In this document: positions 10,313 to 22,022 of the stretch, piece after piece
Layout of the letters: each line of letters opens with the position of its first letter
How positions within the stretch are numbered: the stretch's first letter is position 1
NCBI GenBank assembly: GCA_016584495.1
Contig: WAID01000006.1
Location: 3,410,001-3,474,000 of the forward strand
Reading direction: 5' to 3'
Length of the DNA stretch: 64,000 bases
From: Celoporthe dispersa
Lineage: Eukaryota; Ascomycota; Sordariomycetes; Diaporthales; Cryphonectriaceae
Program-made: the position numbers and the translations under genes
Notes under the pieces: generated by a model
Told to the model about the DNA's origin: nothing
Database searches by the model: none
Seen by the model: the letters and a program-made list of their open reading frames with translations, nothing else

Positions 10313-12247
10313 TCAAATCAAATCGAGTCTTCTTTTACACACTTTCCCTTTCTCTACTGCCTCTTTGGCTTCGCCATCCATATATCCATGAACGTACGCT
10401 ATATTTATAAAGGTGAAAGCAGAGTCTTGACCATCGACAGGTCTTAAGACAATAGGAACTCTGCCGACATACAAAACTGCCAAGATGCCGCCTTGTCTCA
10501 CACCGAATCCGATCATGCAGAAAATGCCATCTCGCGAAACCACAAAGGTCCAATGCTTGGAATTCCTGGCCAGCATACCTTGGGAGTTGAGTGAAGAGTA
10601 GCTCTTCAGATAATTCTCGACCTTGTCATCCGATGTAGAGCCTGACATGATCTTGCCAAACACGGCATGATCGTCAACAATATCTGCTTTTCTCAGTCAC
10701 TCGATGGGATAAGCTCTGCAATCCATAGCAAGAGTTCTCCAGTATGCTTGCATCAAAGGCTCTCCAGTAGTTTCGTATTGCGATTTGTGCCATGCGGGTT
10801 CTGCCCCATCGACCGAGTGGGATGAATCGTCACCAATATATAACTGGATCGACTGGTATATGATGGAAGCTAACATGCCCTGCCGATATGCCCTCTACCT
10901 CACAGGAGCGCCAACAAAGTAACTAGGCTGCAGGATACTCCCAATCGTGCCTATAAAGACTGCTCTCATTTGAAGAGCGAGCCCGTCTTTCAAGATTTGG
11001 CAGGGAACATCGCAAGTCTCGGAACCGGCGTACAATATCCCTCTCTGAGCGAAAAGAAAAGCAGAGAATCGGTCTGAAATGATTGAGTATCGCTTCATCG
11101 TAAAGTCAGCTACCCAAGAGGGCAACTCGTTGACCCTCCGTGATTCTTCTTGATCAGTATCATCAGCTTGCCAGGGATTCTGACAGATGATATCCAGAGT
11201 GCCGCTTGAATCGATAAGAAACTGGCAGAGGTCTGCAAAAACTCCAGCAATCGTTTTGTTGTAATCAACCTTGATAGTATGCTTCTCAGACACAAGGCCG
11301 AGCAGACTATATATCTTATCTCTTGGGTCTATAGACTGCATGAATCTAAACCGAGCAAGCATATCCAATAATATCAAGATTTGCTATTCTGCTGCACTAT
11401 TACAAACAATACTGCGCTAATGTTAAATAAGCTGCACTTTTTCAAATATATAATCTAATATATTTCTGAGAATTCTATAAGATTAAATAAAATGAAAAAT
11501 ATTTAAATAAAATATATTTTTTAGAAATTTAGCTATAATATTCCAATTCAATAATATTATTTTAGCTATTAGAATAATTTGAGAAATATATAAAAGCTTT
11601 TGCATAATCCAGATCCAAGATTAGATTAGAGCATATAGGAATATAGTATCCAGAAGACTCTGGTTCTCGTGCATTAGTACTACTCCATTATTCGGCTTTC
11701 TACTCAGGTATAAGTAACGCTCTGCCTTATCCCAGCCCTTCCGCAATCTCGCAAGAGTCTCGTCATCTTTCTCTGCTATCTTTTTCATCAACTTCAGGCC
11801 GCGCACGAGATTTTCAATGTCTTGAGGCTTGCTGCCTGTCGATCTTTCATTCGAAACAGCCTCTGGTCCAAGCCAGGCAAAGTCCGTAGTACATCGAGTG
11901 TAGATTTCCCTCATCAGTGTGACCTGCTGGTTCCGCTCCGCCACGTCCTGCTGGTTGACGCAGATTGCATCGATCCAGATCGTCCTCTCGCTCATCTCGT
12001 CGCGCAAATGGCGCAGAGCCGTAGCCAAGTTCTTGGTGATGTAGAATGGCTGCCCATCGAGCTCAATCTCCTCGGTGAACTCGTTCTCGCCCCATCTGTA
12101 CGATAGTGCTTCGTACTGGCATGGGTCGTTGAGTGACGTGTAGGAGAGGTGACCCCGAATCCTTGCATTATATACTGCTGTCGCGTGAAGCTTGAGGAGT
12201 CGGATCTCCTTGCTTTCGGAGTCTAGCGGGCGATAGACATGGCTCAT
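10313..12247 (-). pseudogene. HET-domain (heterokaryon incompatibility) gene, broken
   Basis: The start at 12247 opens a HET domain with the conserved blocks YEALSYRWG, the TIWIDAICVNQ block and MREIYTRC. Intact HET proteins drive allorecognition cell death in filamentous ascomycetes. The reading frame ends at 11621 inside an AT-rich patch (about 11400-11640) that replaces the usual middle part. Coding resumes at 11377 with DPRDKIYSLLGL, runs to a stop at 10895, and after further disruption continues at 10663-10313 with the typical C-terminal module (GGILAVLYVGRVPIVLRPVDG and onward). At least three fragments share one orientation and the correct order, so this is one decayed gene. The AT-rich patch looks like RIP-type decay or a small insertion. 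It lies inside the cluster and has no expected biosynthetic role. Confidence 0.75.
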
Positions 12248-12584
12248 ATTGAAGGAGAAGCGAATGGCGCGTATCAGGAGGTAAACAACCGGGTGAAGGT
12301 GGAATTCGAAGAAGGGGGTGTAGAGGTACGATTAGGTCTAACGTAGTGATTATTATTTAGTGTCTGGCAAGGAGAATAATGGGATCACAGCGTCCGTACT
12401 AGCAGGTGCGGGCCATGATGAGCCTGGCTCAGCGCGCCTCATACCCCTCGGGATGTCTCTATATACTGAGTAATAGGTACCTAAGTAACCTTGCTCCGGG
12501 CTGCCTTTCTCTTTAGCGTCCAATAGACCAAACGACTAAACAAATACGTCTAGCCAGATCTGTATATCTGCACTGCTGGCATCT
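12248..12584. other. Intergenic between HET relic and PKS 3' end
   Basis: This contains the HET gene promoter and the PKS 3' untranslated region. A TAGGTACCTAAG motif lies near 12473-12484 and resembles those upstream of the PKS. No gene is seen. Confidence 0.4.
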
Positions 12585-15500
12585 CTACGCTCGAATCTCG
12601 ATTAGACTCGTCTTGGCCACTAGCTCCCCGACGGCCTCGATCGTCTTCCCGCTCACGATCTCGAAGACGGGCACGTCGGCCGCGAACTCCTTGCCCAGCC
12701 AGCTGCGCAGCTCAACGGCGATGAGCGAGTCGACGCCGTACGCGTGCAGCGCCTGGTGCGTGTCGACGTCCTCGAGCTTGATTGAGAGCGTCCGCGCAAG
12801 CCGCTGGGAGAGCGCCTCGACGACTACCTGGGCGCGCTCGGCCGCGGTCTTGGCCTGGCGGAAGAGCTGGCCCGCGTTCGCGCCGCCGGCCGGGCCGTCC
12901 CTGCTGCTATTGCCGCCGCCGGGCCGGCCGGGCAGCTGGCTGAAACGGGCGAAAAGCGGCCTCTGCAGGACATCGGGCGGCTCGAGCGAGCGTGTGAGGA
13001 GGCTGGCGGGGGTCTCGAGGCCCATGATCACCTGGCACCGGGGCCCCCCCGGTTGATACGACGGGTCGCAGCAGATGTCAAGCAAAGACAGGAACTCTGC
13101 CTCTTCGATCTGGATGAAGCCCTTGGAGCTCTGGAAATGCTGCTGGAGCCGCTTGGTCTCGGCGACGACGCCGACGCTACGCATCACGCCGAGGTCGATG
13201 GAGATGGCTTTCTGCCCGCGCTGGCAGCGGTGCCGCGCCAGTGCGTCCTGAAAGGTGCACCCTGCCGCGTAGTTACTCTGGCCTGGGTTTCCGACCACGC
13301 CGGAGACGGAAGAGAGCAGGATGAAAAAGTCGAGGTCTGGAAGCAGTGTGTCAAGGTTCCATGACGGCTCGACTTTGGAGCGTGAGGTCTGCTCCCATTG
13401 TGCCAGGGTGATGTTTTCGAACATAGAATCCTATAAGGGCAGACAAGTGGTTAAATCGGGCTGATTCAAAGTGTCAAGGTCGCAGACTTGTTCAATACTC
13501 ACATTCAAGACCATAGTCGCGTTGATGCACCCTCGGACTGGGGGCAGAGTCGTGGCAGACTCTTTGAGCATTTGCGAGAGGGCATCTTTCGAAGATACGT
13601 CGCACTTCGGTGTTGCCACGACAATGTTCTTCTCAGAAAGCTCACGCACGACCTCAGAAGCGGCGGCAGAGGCAGAACCGGACCTCGATGGGACCAGCAA
13701 GTATTTTGCCCCTCTCGTGGCCATCCATCTGAGTATCGAGCGGCCGATGCCGCCGAGACCTCCTGCTACAAGGTATGTAGCATTCTCGTCAAATGTCCAG
13801 GTCCTACGCTTAATGAGTTGTTTCTGTTGTCGCGTCAGTAGTGACTCTACGAGTCCGGGCGTTCCATCAAAATGGCTCATTTCATACCTGGACAACCGTT
13901 GACCGATCGACTCGGATCACGATCCGACCTGTATTCTTTCCGCTCGCGAGATAGCGAAAGGCATGCTCCACCGAGTCCACGTCATAGACGCGAAGGGGTT
14001 TCGGCGCCCGGACGCTTCCGTCCCTGGCCAGATCCATCGTCTTCTGCAACAGCTTGTGCGCTAGCTCCTTCTTGTTTATGTCCTTGACTATGTGATGAAG
14101 GTCGACGCCTGCGTATAGGCAATTCTTGGCGAAGTTAGCCATCGGAAGCGACGCGTTGGCGTTTATATCAGCCTTGCCGATCTCGATCATCCTTCCATAG
14201 GGAGCAACACACTCCCAAGAAGCGCGCAAGGATTCGCCCGCCAAGGAGTTCAGCACAACATCAACACCATACCCATCAGTGGCCCTCATCACCCCTCGGG
14301 CGAAACTGGTATCTCTGCTGTAGAAGATATGGTCATCAGGGATACCGTACTCATCCATCAGAAGCTGCTTCTTGTGATTGTAGCCCACGGTCGCAAAGAC
14401 CTCTGCGCCCACCATCTGCGCGACCTGGAGGGCCACCTGGCCCGTGCCTCCCGATGCTGAATGGATCAGGACTTTCTCGCCTTTCTGCAGGCGCGCGACT
14501 TCAATCAACGACTGCAACGCGGTCATGCCGGGTATGATGACGGCGCAAGCTTCTTCGAACGACATAGAATCTGCGATCTTGGCCGTAGTCCACTCGTGCG
14601 CTCTGGGATAGGTCTTCATGCCGTCCGTTGTCTGCACGCAGACACGGTCCCCGATCTTGACTGACTGAACCTCGGCTCCTACTCTGCTCACTACGCCCGC
14701 GCAGTCCGCCCCAAAATCATTTTCGTCCAAGCGGCCGAGGGCAAGAAATACATCACGGAAGCCGATACCCCAGACCTTGGCTTCGATCTCAACGTCTGTC
14801 GGGCCTAGCTCATCATAATAGGCGAGGTCTTCTCGGAAATGCAGAGTCTCGAGCTGTCCACGAGTCTGGACAGCCAGTGTGAGCGGCGGTCCTGGTAGCC
14901 ATGGCTCGTTAATAAGTTCTGGCACTATAGTTGACGCAAGGTCTTTGTTGGTATCGATATCGTCAGCCAGCCGCCCGGTCAAGATCTGGCCATCCGAGAC
15001 AATGTACTCGACGTCAGCGCTCAGCTCGCTGATGAAGGCTGCCTCGAAGACACTTGACACGTATCTCGCGTAGCTAGCGACGTCACGGGTGCTGTCACCA
15101 ATAGTGAGGGAGATGATGCGATTGAGAGCAAACTCGGAGCGTAGCGTGCGGAGGAGCCCGTCCTTGATACCTGCGTATGGATATGTTGACGCAAGCGCGG
15201 TGCTCTCTGCATCGTACGCAGTAACCCAGAACAGGTTCGTCGACTGCTGTAACCAATTCCGAATCGTGTTCAGTGTCGCCTGTCTCATAGGATGGAGGAA
15301 TGGCCGATGCACGTCCGCGAGACAGATGATATAGTCACTCGACCTGAAAGTCTCGTCTGCCATGTCGTCAATGGTGAGCACTTGGGAGTACCAACTCGTG
15401 CTTCGAAGGACGCTCTTTGCAAGCGATTTTTGGAATTCGTCGTCGTCAGTCACTATCAGAACTCTGGTATCTGCGTGTGCTGTGCTTGGATGAGCCGCTT

Positions 15501-18500
15501 CTCTCGACACCATGAGGCTGGAGCAATGCGCTGCATCGTCTCGGTAGTCCCTGATGATCATTTCGGTCCCTGAGAAGCCATTCTCCTTCAAGACTACGTC
15601 CCAATGAGAAGGGGTGATTGTTCGACTACAGGAGACATCATCTTGTTGCCCACACCACCAGTCCGCAGTGACGCCAAAGCCGAAGCCAATCTCGAAACGA
15701 TTGGGGGCGGTGATTTCGTGTAGGATGAGCTGGCCACCAGGCACTAGCACTCGTCGGAGGTTCTGAAGAATGGTATTGGTATCCTTGGATTCTCTGAGGG
15801 CACCTGCCGCGAGGATTACATCGTAGCTGGCAGGCTGAAGCCCTTGCGCAGTGAGGTCTCTGCTCACGTCGAGACACATGAAGTCCATGCGGTGTTGGTG
15901 CTCGGCAAATCGCTTTCGAGCGTCGTCGACCGAGGCTGTTGATGCGTCCGAATAGGTAAACTCGGAAAACGCTACTCCTCCAGTGCGAGCCTCAATATTC
16001 TGGAAGACGGATAGCGCGTAGCTTGTGAGAACGCCTCTGCGAGCACCAACCTCGAGCACCCTTTGAGTAGGCTTATCATGAGCCAACAGTCCAAGATACG
16101 CCTCAAGATCCTGCTTGCAGACCGATGTTATCGCGTCATCGAGAAAATCTTGGAATAGGGCCGATGAAAGGGACAAATCGAGCTCATGTTGCTCGCCGCG
16201 GACTATGGGGACAAGGTTCCGTGCCACCTCTGTGAATATCTTCCACGATGGTCGCCTCACTTCGAGGTCTTCCAATCTGCTTATGAGATCGCTTGTTTCA
16301 CAGACGTCTTTGCTCGGATTTTCTTGGAGTTGATGCTCTATCCAGGAGACATACTTCTTGATGTGGGCAGGCACCTTCTCCCCGTGGGCACTCCAAAGGC
16401 TGTCAATGTTCTGCTGTGCTACAGACCTGAGGGTCTCTTCAAGCTGGACCCGATCATGTATGATTGGATCTTCGCTATTCGTTGAATTCAATGCGGCTTT
16501 CTCCAATCTATCGGGCTGTTGTTGGGTACGTAATGTCACGTGTGGCTTCCAGTCGATATAGTGCAGCAACGTCCTTCCGCTAGGGTCGGCACCGAATTCA
16601 CGAGCCACGACCGGTAACATGTCAAGCTGTTTGATGTGGCAAAGAAGTACGCCTGTTTCCGAAAGGACTGACACCTCGCAGTCGAGACCAGCACGAGCGT
16701 GCTTGACCTTTGCCTGTGTCAAGACTCTGATTCGCTCCGTAGATGGGTTTTCCCATCCGGTTTCGGCTACCCAAGCGTCCTTGATTTTGTGCGGGACCGA
16801 AGTTGGGATACCCATCGACATTCCCTGGGAGGGAGGAATGGGGCAGACCTGTAGGCATGTATCAAGGATACCCGGATGGACAACGCCCTCCTTGAATGAC
16901 CCAACAGGCGGCCCAACGTTGACTTGGGTGGTGGCGAGTTCATTCCCATCCCAGCAAACCTCGTCGGCAAGAGAAAAGGTTGGTCCGTAACGAAAGCCGT
17001 TCTCTTCGAGCCAGCTATAGAAGTCAGATCTGGTGATCTTTACTTCGGCCTTGCTTTTTGTGTCTGTGTATTTGCGAGCCATTGATTCGGTGAGAATCTG
17101 AAACGCTTGTCCGCCATCTACTTCCGTCCGGGTTTCTTGTTGAAACTCGACATGAATGATGCATTTGCAGCAAACTCTCCAGTATTTCTCCGCATACGAG
17201 AAGATTTCGACTTCGAACCGGGTGGAGGATCTCTCATATGTTTGTTGCAATGCACGAAGGTGTGTCGTAACCTCTGTTGTCTCTCCCGGGGTGACGACAA
17301 TGGGACTTATGAAGGTGGCCTCCCTTCACATGGTAGCCCCGGATGGCACGAGCCCCACTGGCAGTTTGCTTGACAGCTTCCATGGCCATTACAAGGGAGC
17401 CGACAGCAGGGAAAACGACGGTGTTGCCCACGACGTGATCTGCCACCCAAGCAACGTCCTCAACCCGCAGCATTTTTTGCCATCGCGGTTGCAGGGGTTC
17501 CAGTCGCTTGCGCGTAAGCCTAAAAAGACTCTGCGAGGGCCCTTCACGACGCCGCCAATCACGACTAGTCCTGGATTCATGCCAGTATGTCAGCGTCTTG
17601 TCGAATGGATATTGAGGGCCGTCTACAACAGGCTTGGCGGACGGAGAAGGGCCATCCTGTTGGTTGGCAGCCGTGATCGAAACACGATATCCACAGGTGA
17701 ATAGCTGGCCGGCCAGCTGCAGCATAGTCTTCGAAGGTGAGTCCTGTTTAGACAGTATTGACCCGTATCGGGCTGTACTGTTGCCGGCGTGGGCCAGTGA
17801 GTCGCGTACGGGTCGCTGCAACGCCCCATGGGGACCGATCTCCAGAAAGTTGGTGATCGCCTTGAGGCCATCTACCTTGGGCGCCGTATGGACAACATAT
17901 TGCAGTGCGTCAGCGAATCGCACGGGTGATTCAAGATTATCGACCCAGTATTGGGGGTCCAGCAGGCTGATCATTGGGATCTTCTGGCTTGTTACTGTTG
18001 ACACCATAATAGGGTCCACGCCGCCGCTGTGCAACTCTCGTGGCTCGAGGCGACCCAAGCTAGACAGGTACTCCTCTGCGACCTGATGCATGGCAGGCGA
18101 GTGGTAGGCCACGCCCGTTCTAAGCTTCCTTGCAAAGACGCCATCTTCCTCGAGGCTGGCTTGCAGCTGATCAATGGTAGTCTCATTTCCAGATAGCGTG
18201 ACGTTGGTCGGGCTGTTGATGCACGCAACAGAAACGCGTCCGAGCTGTGATTGCTTTGACAAGTAGGAGTCGGCTTCGGTCTCCGAGAGATTCACAGACA
18301 TCATCGCCCCTGGCTGCGCCGCAGAAGCTGCGACCACCTGTTCAGTGAGGCGGCCTCTGTGATAGGCAACTTTGCAGGCGGAGCGGAGAGAAAGTGCTCC
18401 AACGGTATATGCTGCTGCGATCTCTCCCGACGAATGCCCAACTACGACATTTGGGAAGATGTTGAGATTTCCCAGCAGCTCGACGAGGGCTATCTGGAGC

Positions 18501-21015
18501 GCGGTGCATAGGGGCTGACTGAATTCTGGTCTGTTGATACGCGTCTGGTCTCTGAGTTCATCTGTCATACTTCGGGTCAACAAGTGCTGTTCTGCATGGC
18601 AAGGAACTTGGCAAATGCCATGCTTACCAAACAGTGACCATTTGGCCCCTAGTTCTTGGAAAGTTTTATGTGCCTCGGCGAGTGTAGCCTCAAAGATTGG
18701 ATAGCGGATCAACTCCATCCCCATACTGGCGTACTGGGCGCCTTGGCCGGTGAAAATGAAGGCCACTCCAACATCGCGTGCCGCGCGCTCGCATTTCGCA
18801 GCAGGGACATTCAACGCCTCTAGCGCCCCTTGTCCGTCCACAATGGAGTAAGATCTCCAGGCCATGAGTGTGCGACGCGCAGCAAGCGTGTAGGCAAGAT
18901 CGCCTAAGAAGTTGGCATCACCATGCACCTGAGCTCTGAGATACCCATCATATAGATGCAACATTCGTTTCAGTGCAGCTTCATCTCGAGCAGACCACGT
19001 CAGTAACTGGTATTTTGGCTTCGATCTGCTCGTTTTGCTGGCTATATGGCTCAGTTCATCCGCTTCGTTCACCCTGTTCATGTCATTAACACCATTCATA
19101 CCGTGAGTTCCACTGGTCTCATTGGTCCCATCGACTCCGTTGATCCGCTTTTTGGGCGCGTTGGTGAGAAGGCCTGCGGAGGTCAGGGTGCGATGATTGC
19201 CAGCGATCCCAAGAGCCTCTATGGTCTGCAAGGCATCGTCGAGTATGATGTGGCTATTAGCTCCGCCGAAGCCGAACGAATTGATCGAGATTCGTCGTAG
19301 GCTTTGGGCTGGCCAAGGGACACAACAAGTAGGCACCTACAGCCCGTTAGCCCAGTCTCCAAAAATACGAATATGAGCTCGAGCAGGGGAGTTTGTACCT
19401 GCAGGTGATAGAATTTGGCATTAATCTTGGGGTTCAGTTTTTCAAACAAGGCGTTCGGAGGGATAATTCCATTCTCAAGTATCATAATACTCTTCAGGAT
19501 GCTGGCTAAGCCACTACCTCCTTCCAAGTGACCAATATTCGCCTTGATCGAGCCACTGCCGGGTACAGTCAAGTCAGTATATCTAACTCTCAAGGCCAGA
19601 GAAGCCATTTACGCTTCCCGGACTCGGAATTAATGGACTATGCACGCAGAGACCTAGTGGGAAAAACAGGTCCACTTACATGTAGAGTGGCTCTTTGGCA
19701 GACCTGCTGCTCCTGAAAACCCGGCCTAATGCGGTTGCTTCTGTCACGTCCCCAATTTGTGTGCCAGTCCCTAGGGTTGTCAGATGCGATGATCGGGCGA
19801 AAGTTGTTTACGGGAGGAAATACCATGGCATTCCACGTAACGTGTTGACTTGAAGCTCAAGTTGCAGCTCTTGTACACCTGGCGGATGAGTGCCTCTTGC
19901 GCGGACTGGCTTGGCTGAGGGAGGGTTGAGGTATGGCCGTCCTGGTTGGAGCCGGTCCCTCTAATTACGGCGCGAATTGTGTCCCCGTCCATAATGGCAT
20001 CGGAAAGCCTCTTTAGCACGAGCACAGCGACGCCTTCTCCTCTTGCGTAGCCGTTAGCGCGGTGATCAAAGCTGTAGCACCGACTATCTGGCGACAAGAA
20101 ATTCATGTTTGACATGTAGAGGGACCATTCTGGGCTCAGAAGACTGTTGCCGGACGTTACCAAGGCCTAGCAAGAAGCCATACATACAGGTTAGCGCTTC
20201 TTCACATGTAGATTGCTGGATCCCCCCCCCCCCCCCTGGGGCTCGCATACCATAGAACTCTGCCCGCTCCTCAGACTCTGGCACGCAAGATCCATGGTGA
20301 TCATGCTCGAAGAACAAGCGGTGTTGACGTGTATACTGGGCCCTCTTAGGTCGAAATACCAACTGAGCCGGTTCGCCTGGATACTTGGGCTAGTGGCTGT
20401 GGACACCATTTGCGCCGCATGATCTGGGTCCTTGGCAGTCATCATAATGTAGTCTTCTGAGGTAGATGAAGCATAGACCGCTGTGTTGGTTCCTGCTGCT
20501 TTCTCCAAGGGAATACCAGCTACTTGGTGTAAGCAGTGGTTCAAAGTTGAGGCAGGTTGAGGTCGCGATGGTGGACGTACCATTTTCCAGAGCTCTGTAA
20601 GAAGTCTCGAGAAGCCATCGTTGCTGTGGGTCCATTGCAGCCGCCTCTGTCGCTCCATGTCAGAATTTGAACTTCCCGAAAAACGGCATCGGCATGCCAT
20701 CTACCTACCGTGGGCCGTGATGGAGAAGAAAGGGGCATCGAAGGCTGCGGGATCCCCATTCATGAAGTAGCCTCCCCTTGAGTATAGCTAATCTATGTTA
20801 GGGACCAATCCAGATTGGGAGAGAAGCGGCTTGTTTAGACATGCTGTGTTCTTGAGACCCGAACCTGGCTGATAGAAGGTCCCAATATTTGCTCGGTTCT
20901 CAGGCCATTCCTTCATCACGTTCCTCCCATGCTCAAGCATATCCCAGAAACTCGATACATCTTCCACACCATCAGGCAGTCTGAAGGCTAGGCCTATGAT
21001 GGCGATAGGCTCCAT
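12585..21015 (-). CDS. Highly reducing polyketide synthase KS-AT-DH-MT-ER-KR-ACP
   Basis: Iterative type I PKS that builds the reduced carbon chain. Eleven exons join in phase: 21015-20831, 20776-20709, 20646-20581, 20519-20251, 20166-19824, 19770-19680, 19555-19399, 19336-18628, 18561-13888, 13823-13503 and 13430-12585, about 2575 codons. KS: NTACSSS (active Cys), VECHGTGT and KANIGHLEG. AT: GHSSGEIAAAY. DH: catalytic His in DHVVG and Asp in HPGILDTCLQ. MT: degenerate motif I, LEVGARRGVLTS. ER: NADPH loop SASGGTGQVALQVAQ. KR: AGGLGGIGRS and SSVSGVVGNPGQSNYAAG. ACP: GVDSL with the phosphopantetheine Ser. There is no thioesterase or reductase; release is expected from the neighbouring oxoamine synthase. 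One base too many in a 3-base homopolymer at 17322-17324 shifts the frame in the DH. Intron 1 has an inferred GC-AG border. Start chosen at the first ATG before the KS. Confidence 0.93.
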
Positions 21016-22022
21016 TGGGCGAGGTGATTGTGCTTTGCTCGTGTTACCGCGGTGACGTTGAAAGTTAGTGTTGCAACTAGGAAGCAAAGATTATAGAGAC
21101 GACTTGAGAAGCGGAAGCCATCTGCGACCGTGTCAACGATGGCCATCAAGCAAAGGGGAGCCACCAAAATACCAACTTTTGTCCCCATGATCTGATCGCC
21201 TGTAGACAAAGTGTTTGCCTACTTGGCGCATAGCTTGGCCCCCAACTCTCCTCGGTATGTGGCTAGCAAAGCCACTGGGGTTGTACAGTACTAGGTACCT
21301 ACTAGACTAAGTAGGTAAGTACTATAGTAGTGCCAACGCTGCGGGTGGGTACGTTGTTTCCTCTCTAGGTAAAGCCATCCGCTCCGCGTCTCTGTCATAG
21401 GGTACCTAGTAGAGTACCACCTCACTTCTCGAATGCTACCGTGCCCCCGGCTGCCACCCCACCGTCAGCCTCCAACCCACGATAGACCCCTAGAACCAAC
21501 TTGCAGAAGGATCAAACACTACTAGTATGTGGACTGCTAAGTATCTGTTGGCGGACTGGGGCGGCCCACTGCGCCCCACCATCTCCAGGCACAAATGAAT
21601 TGATATTAGTGATCCCTATCAGATGACAGCATCCACGGCCCGACTTGAAGACTTAAGTAACATGGAAGCCTGATTGCGCGCTGGATGCCCTGAGCGGGCT
21701 GGAAGGAACCGAGTAGGGTGGAGTAATCCAACGGAATGCAGGTCCGATATGTATCCGGTCGGCGGGGTCGGGACGCATTCATGGTCGGTCCATGTTCATA
21801 GGTTTTCACACCCATCATCATTCGCAAAGAGTCGCTCCAAAGCCAGTCCATGTCGCTTAAGCAGATTACGCATGATCATACGACCAAGGGAGACTCGAGC
21901 ATGGGATTCAAATGTAATGCTATGAGATTTAGTGTGTGTATGAATGCGCTGAGGAAGAATTCTACTGCTGTCGGTTGCCCACAGGAACACACAACTAACA
22001 ATATGTAGTACTGCCTACCCAG
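21016..22022. promoter_or_regulatory. PKS upstream region with GGTACCTA-type palindromes
   Basis: About 1 kb between the oxoamine synthase stop and the PKS start. It holds a small inverted repeat TACCTACT-agacta-AGTAGGTA at 21296-21317 and a related GGTACCTAGTAGAGTACC at 21401-21418. Similar GGTACCTA sequences occur near 12475 and 24880. They could be regulator sites, but such motifs are also common in intergenic DNA of ascomycetes. No gene is seen. Confidence 0.35.

Noticed and set aside
14461..16990. Several + strand open frames of 60-123 codons across the PKS
   Set aside because: They are antisense shadows of the GC-balanced PKS exon and show no independent motif.
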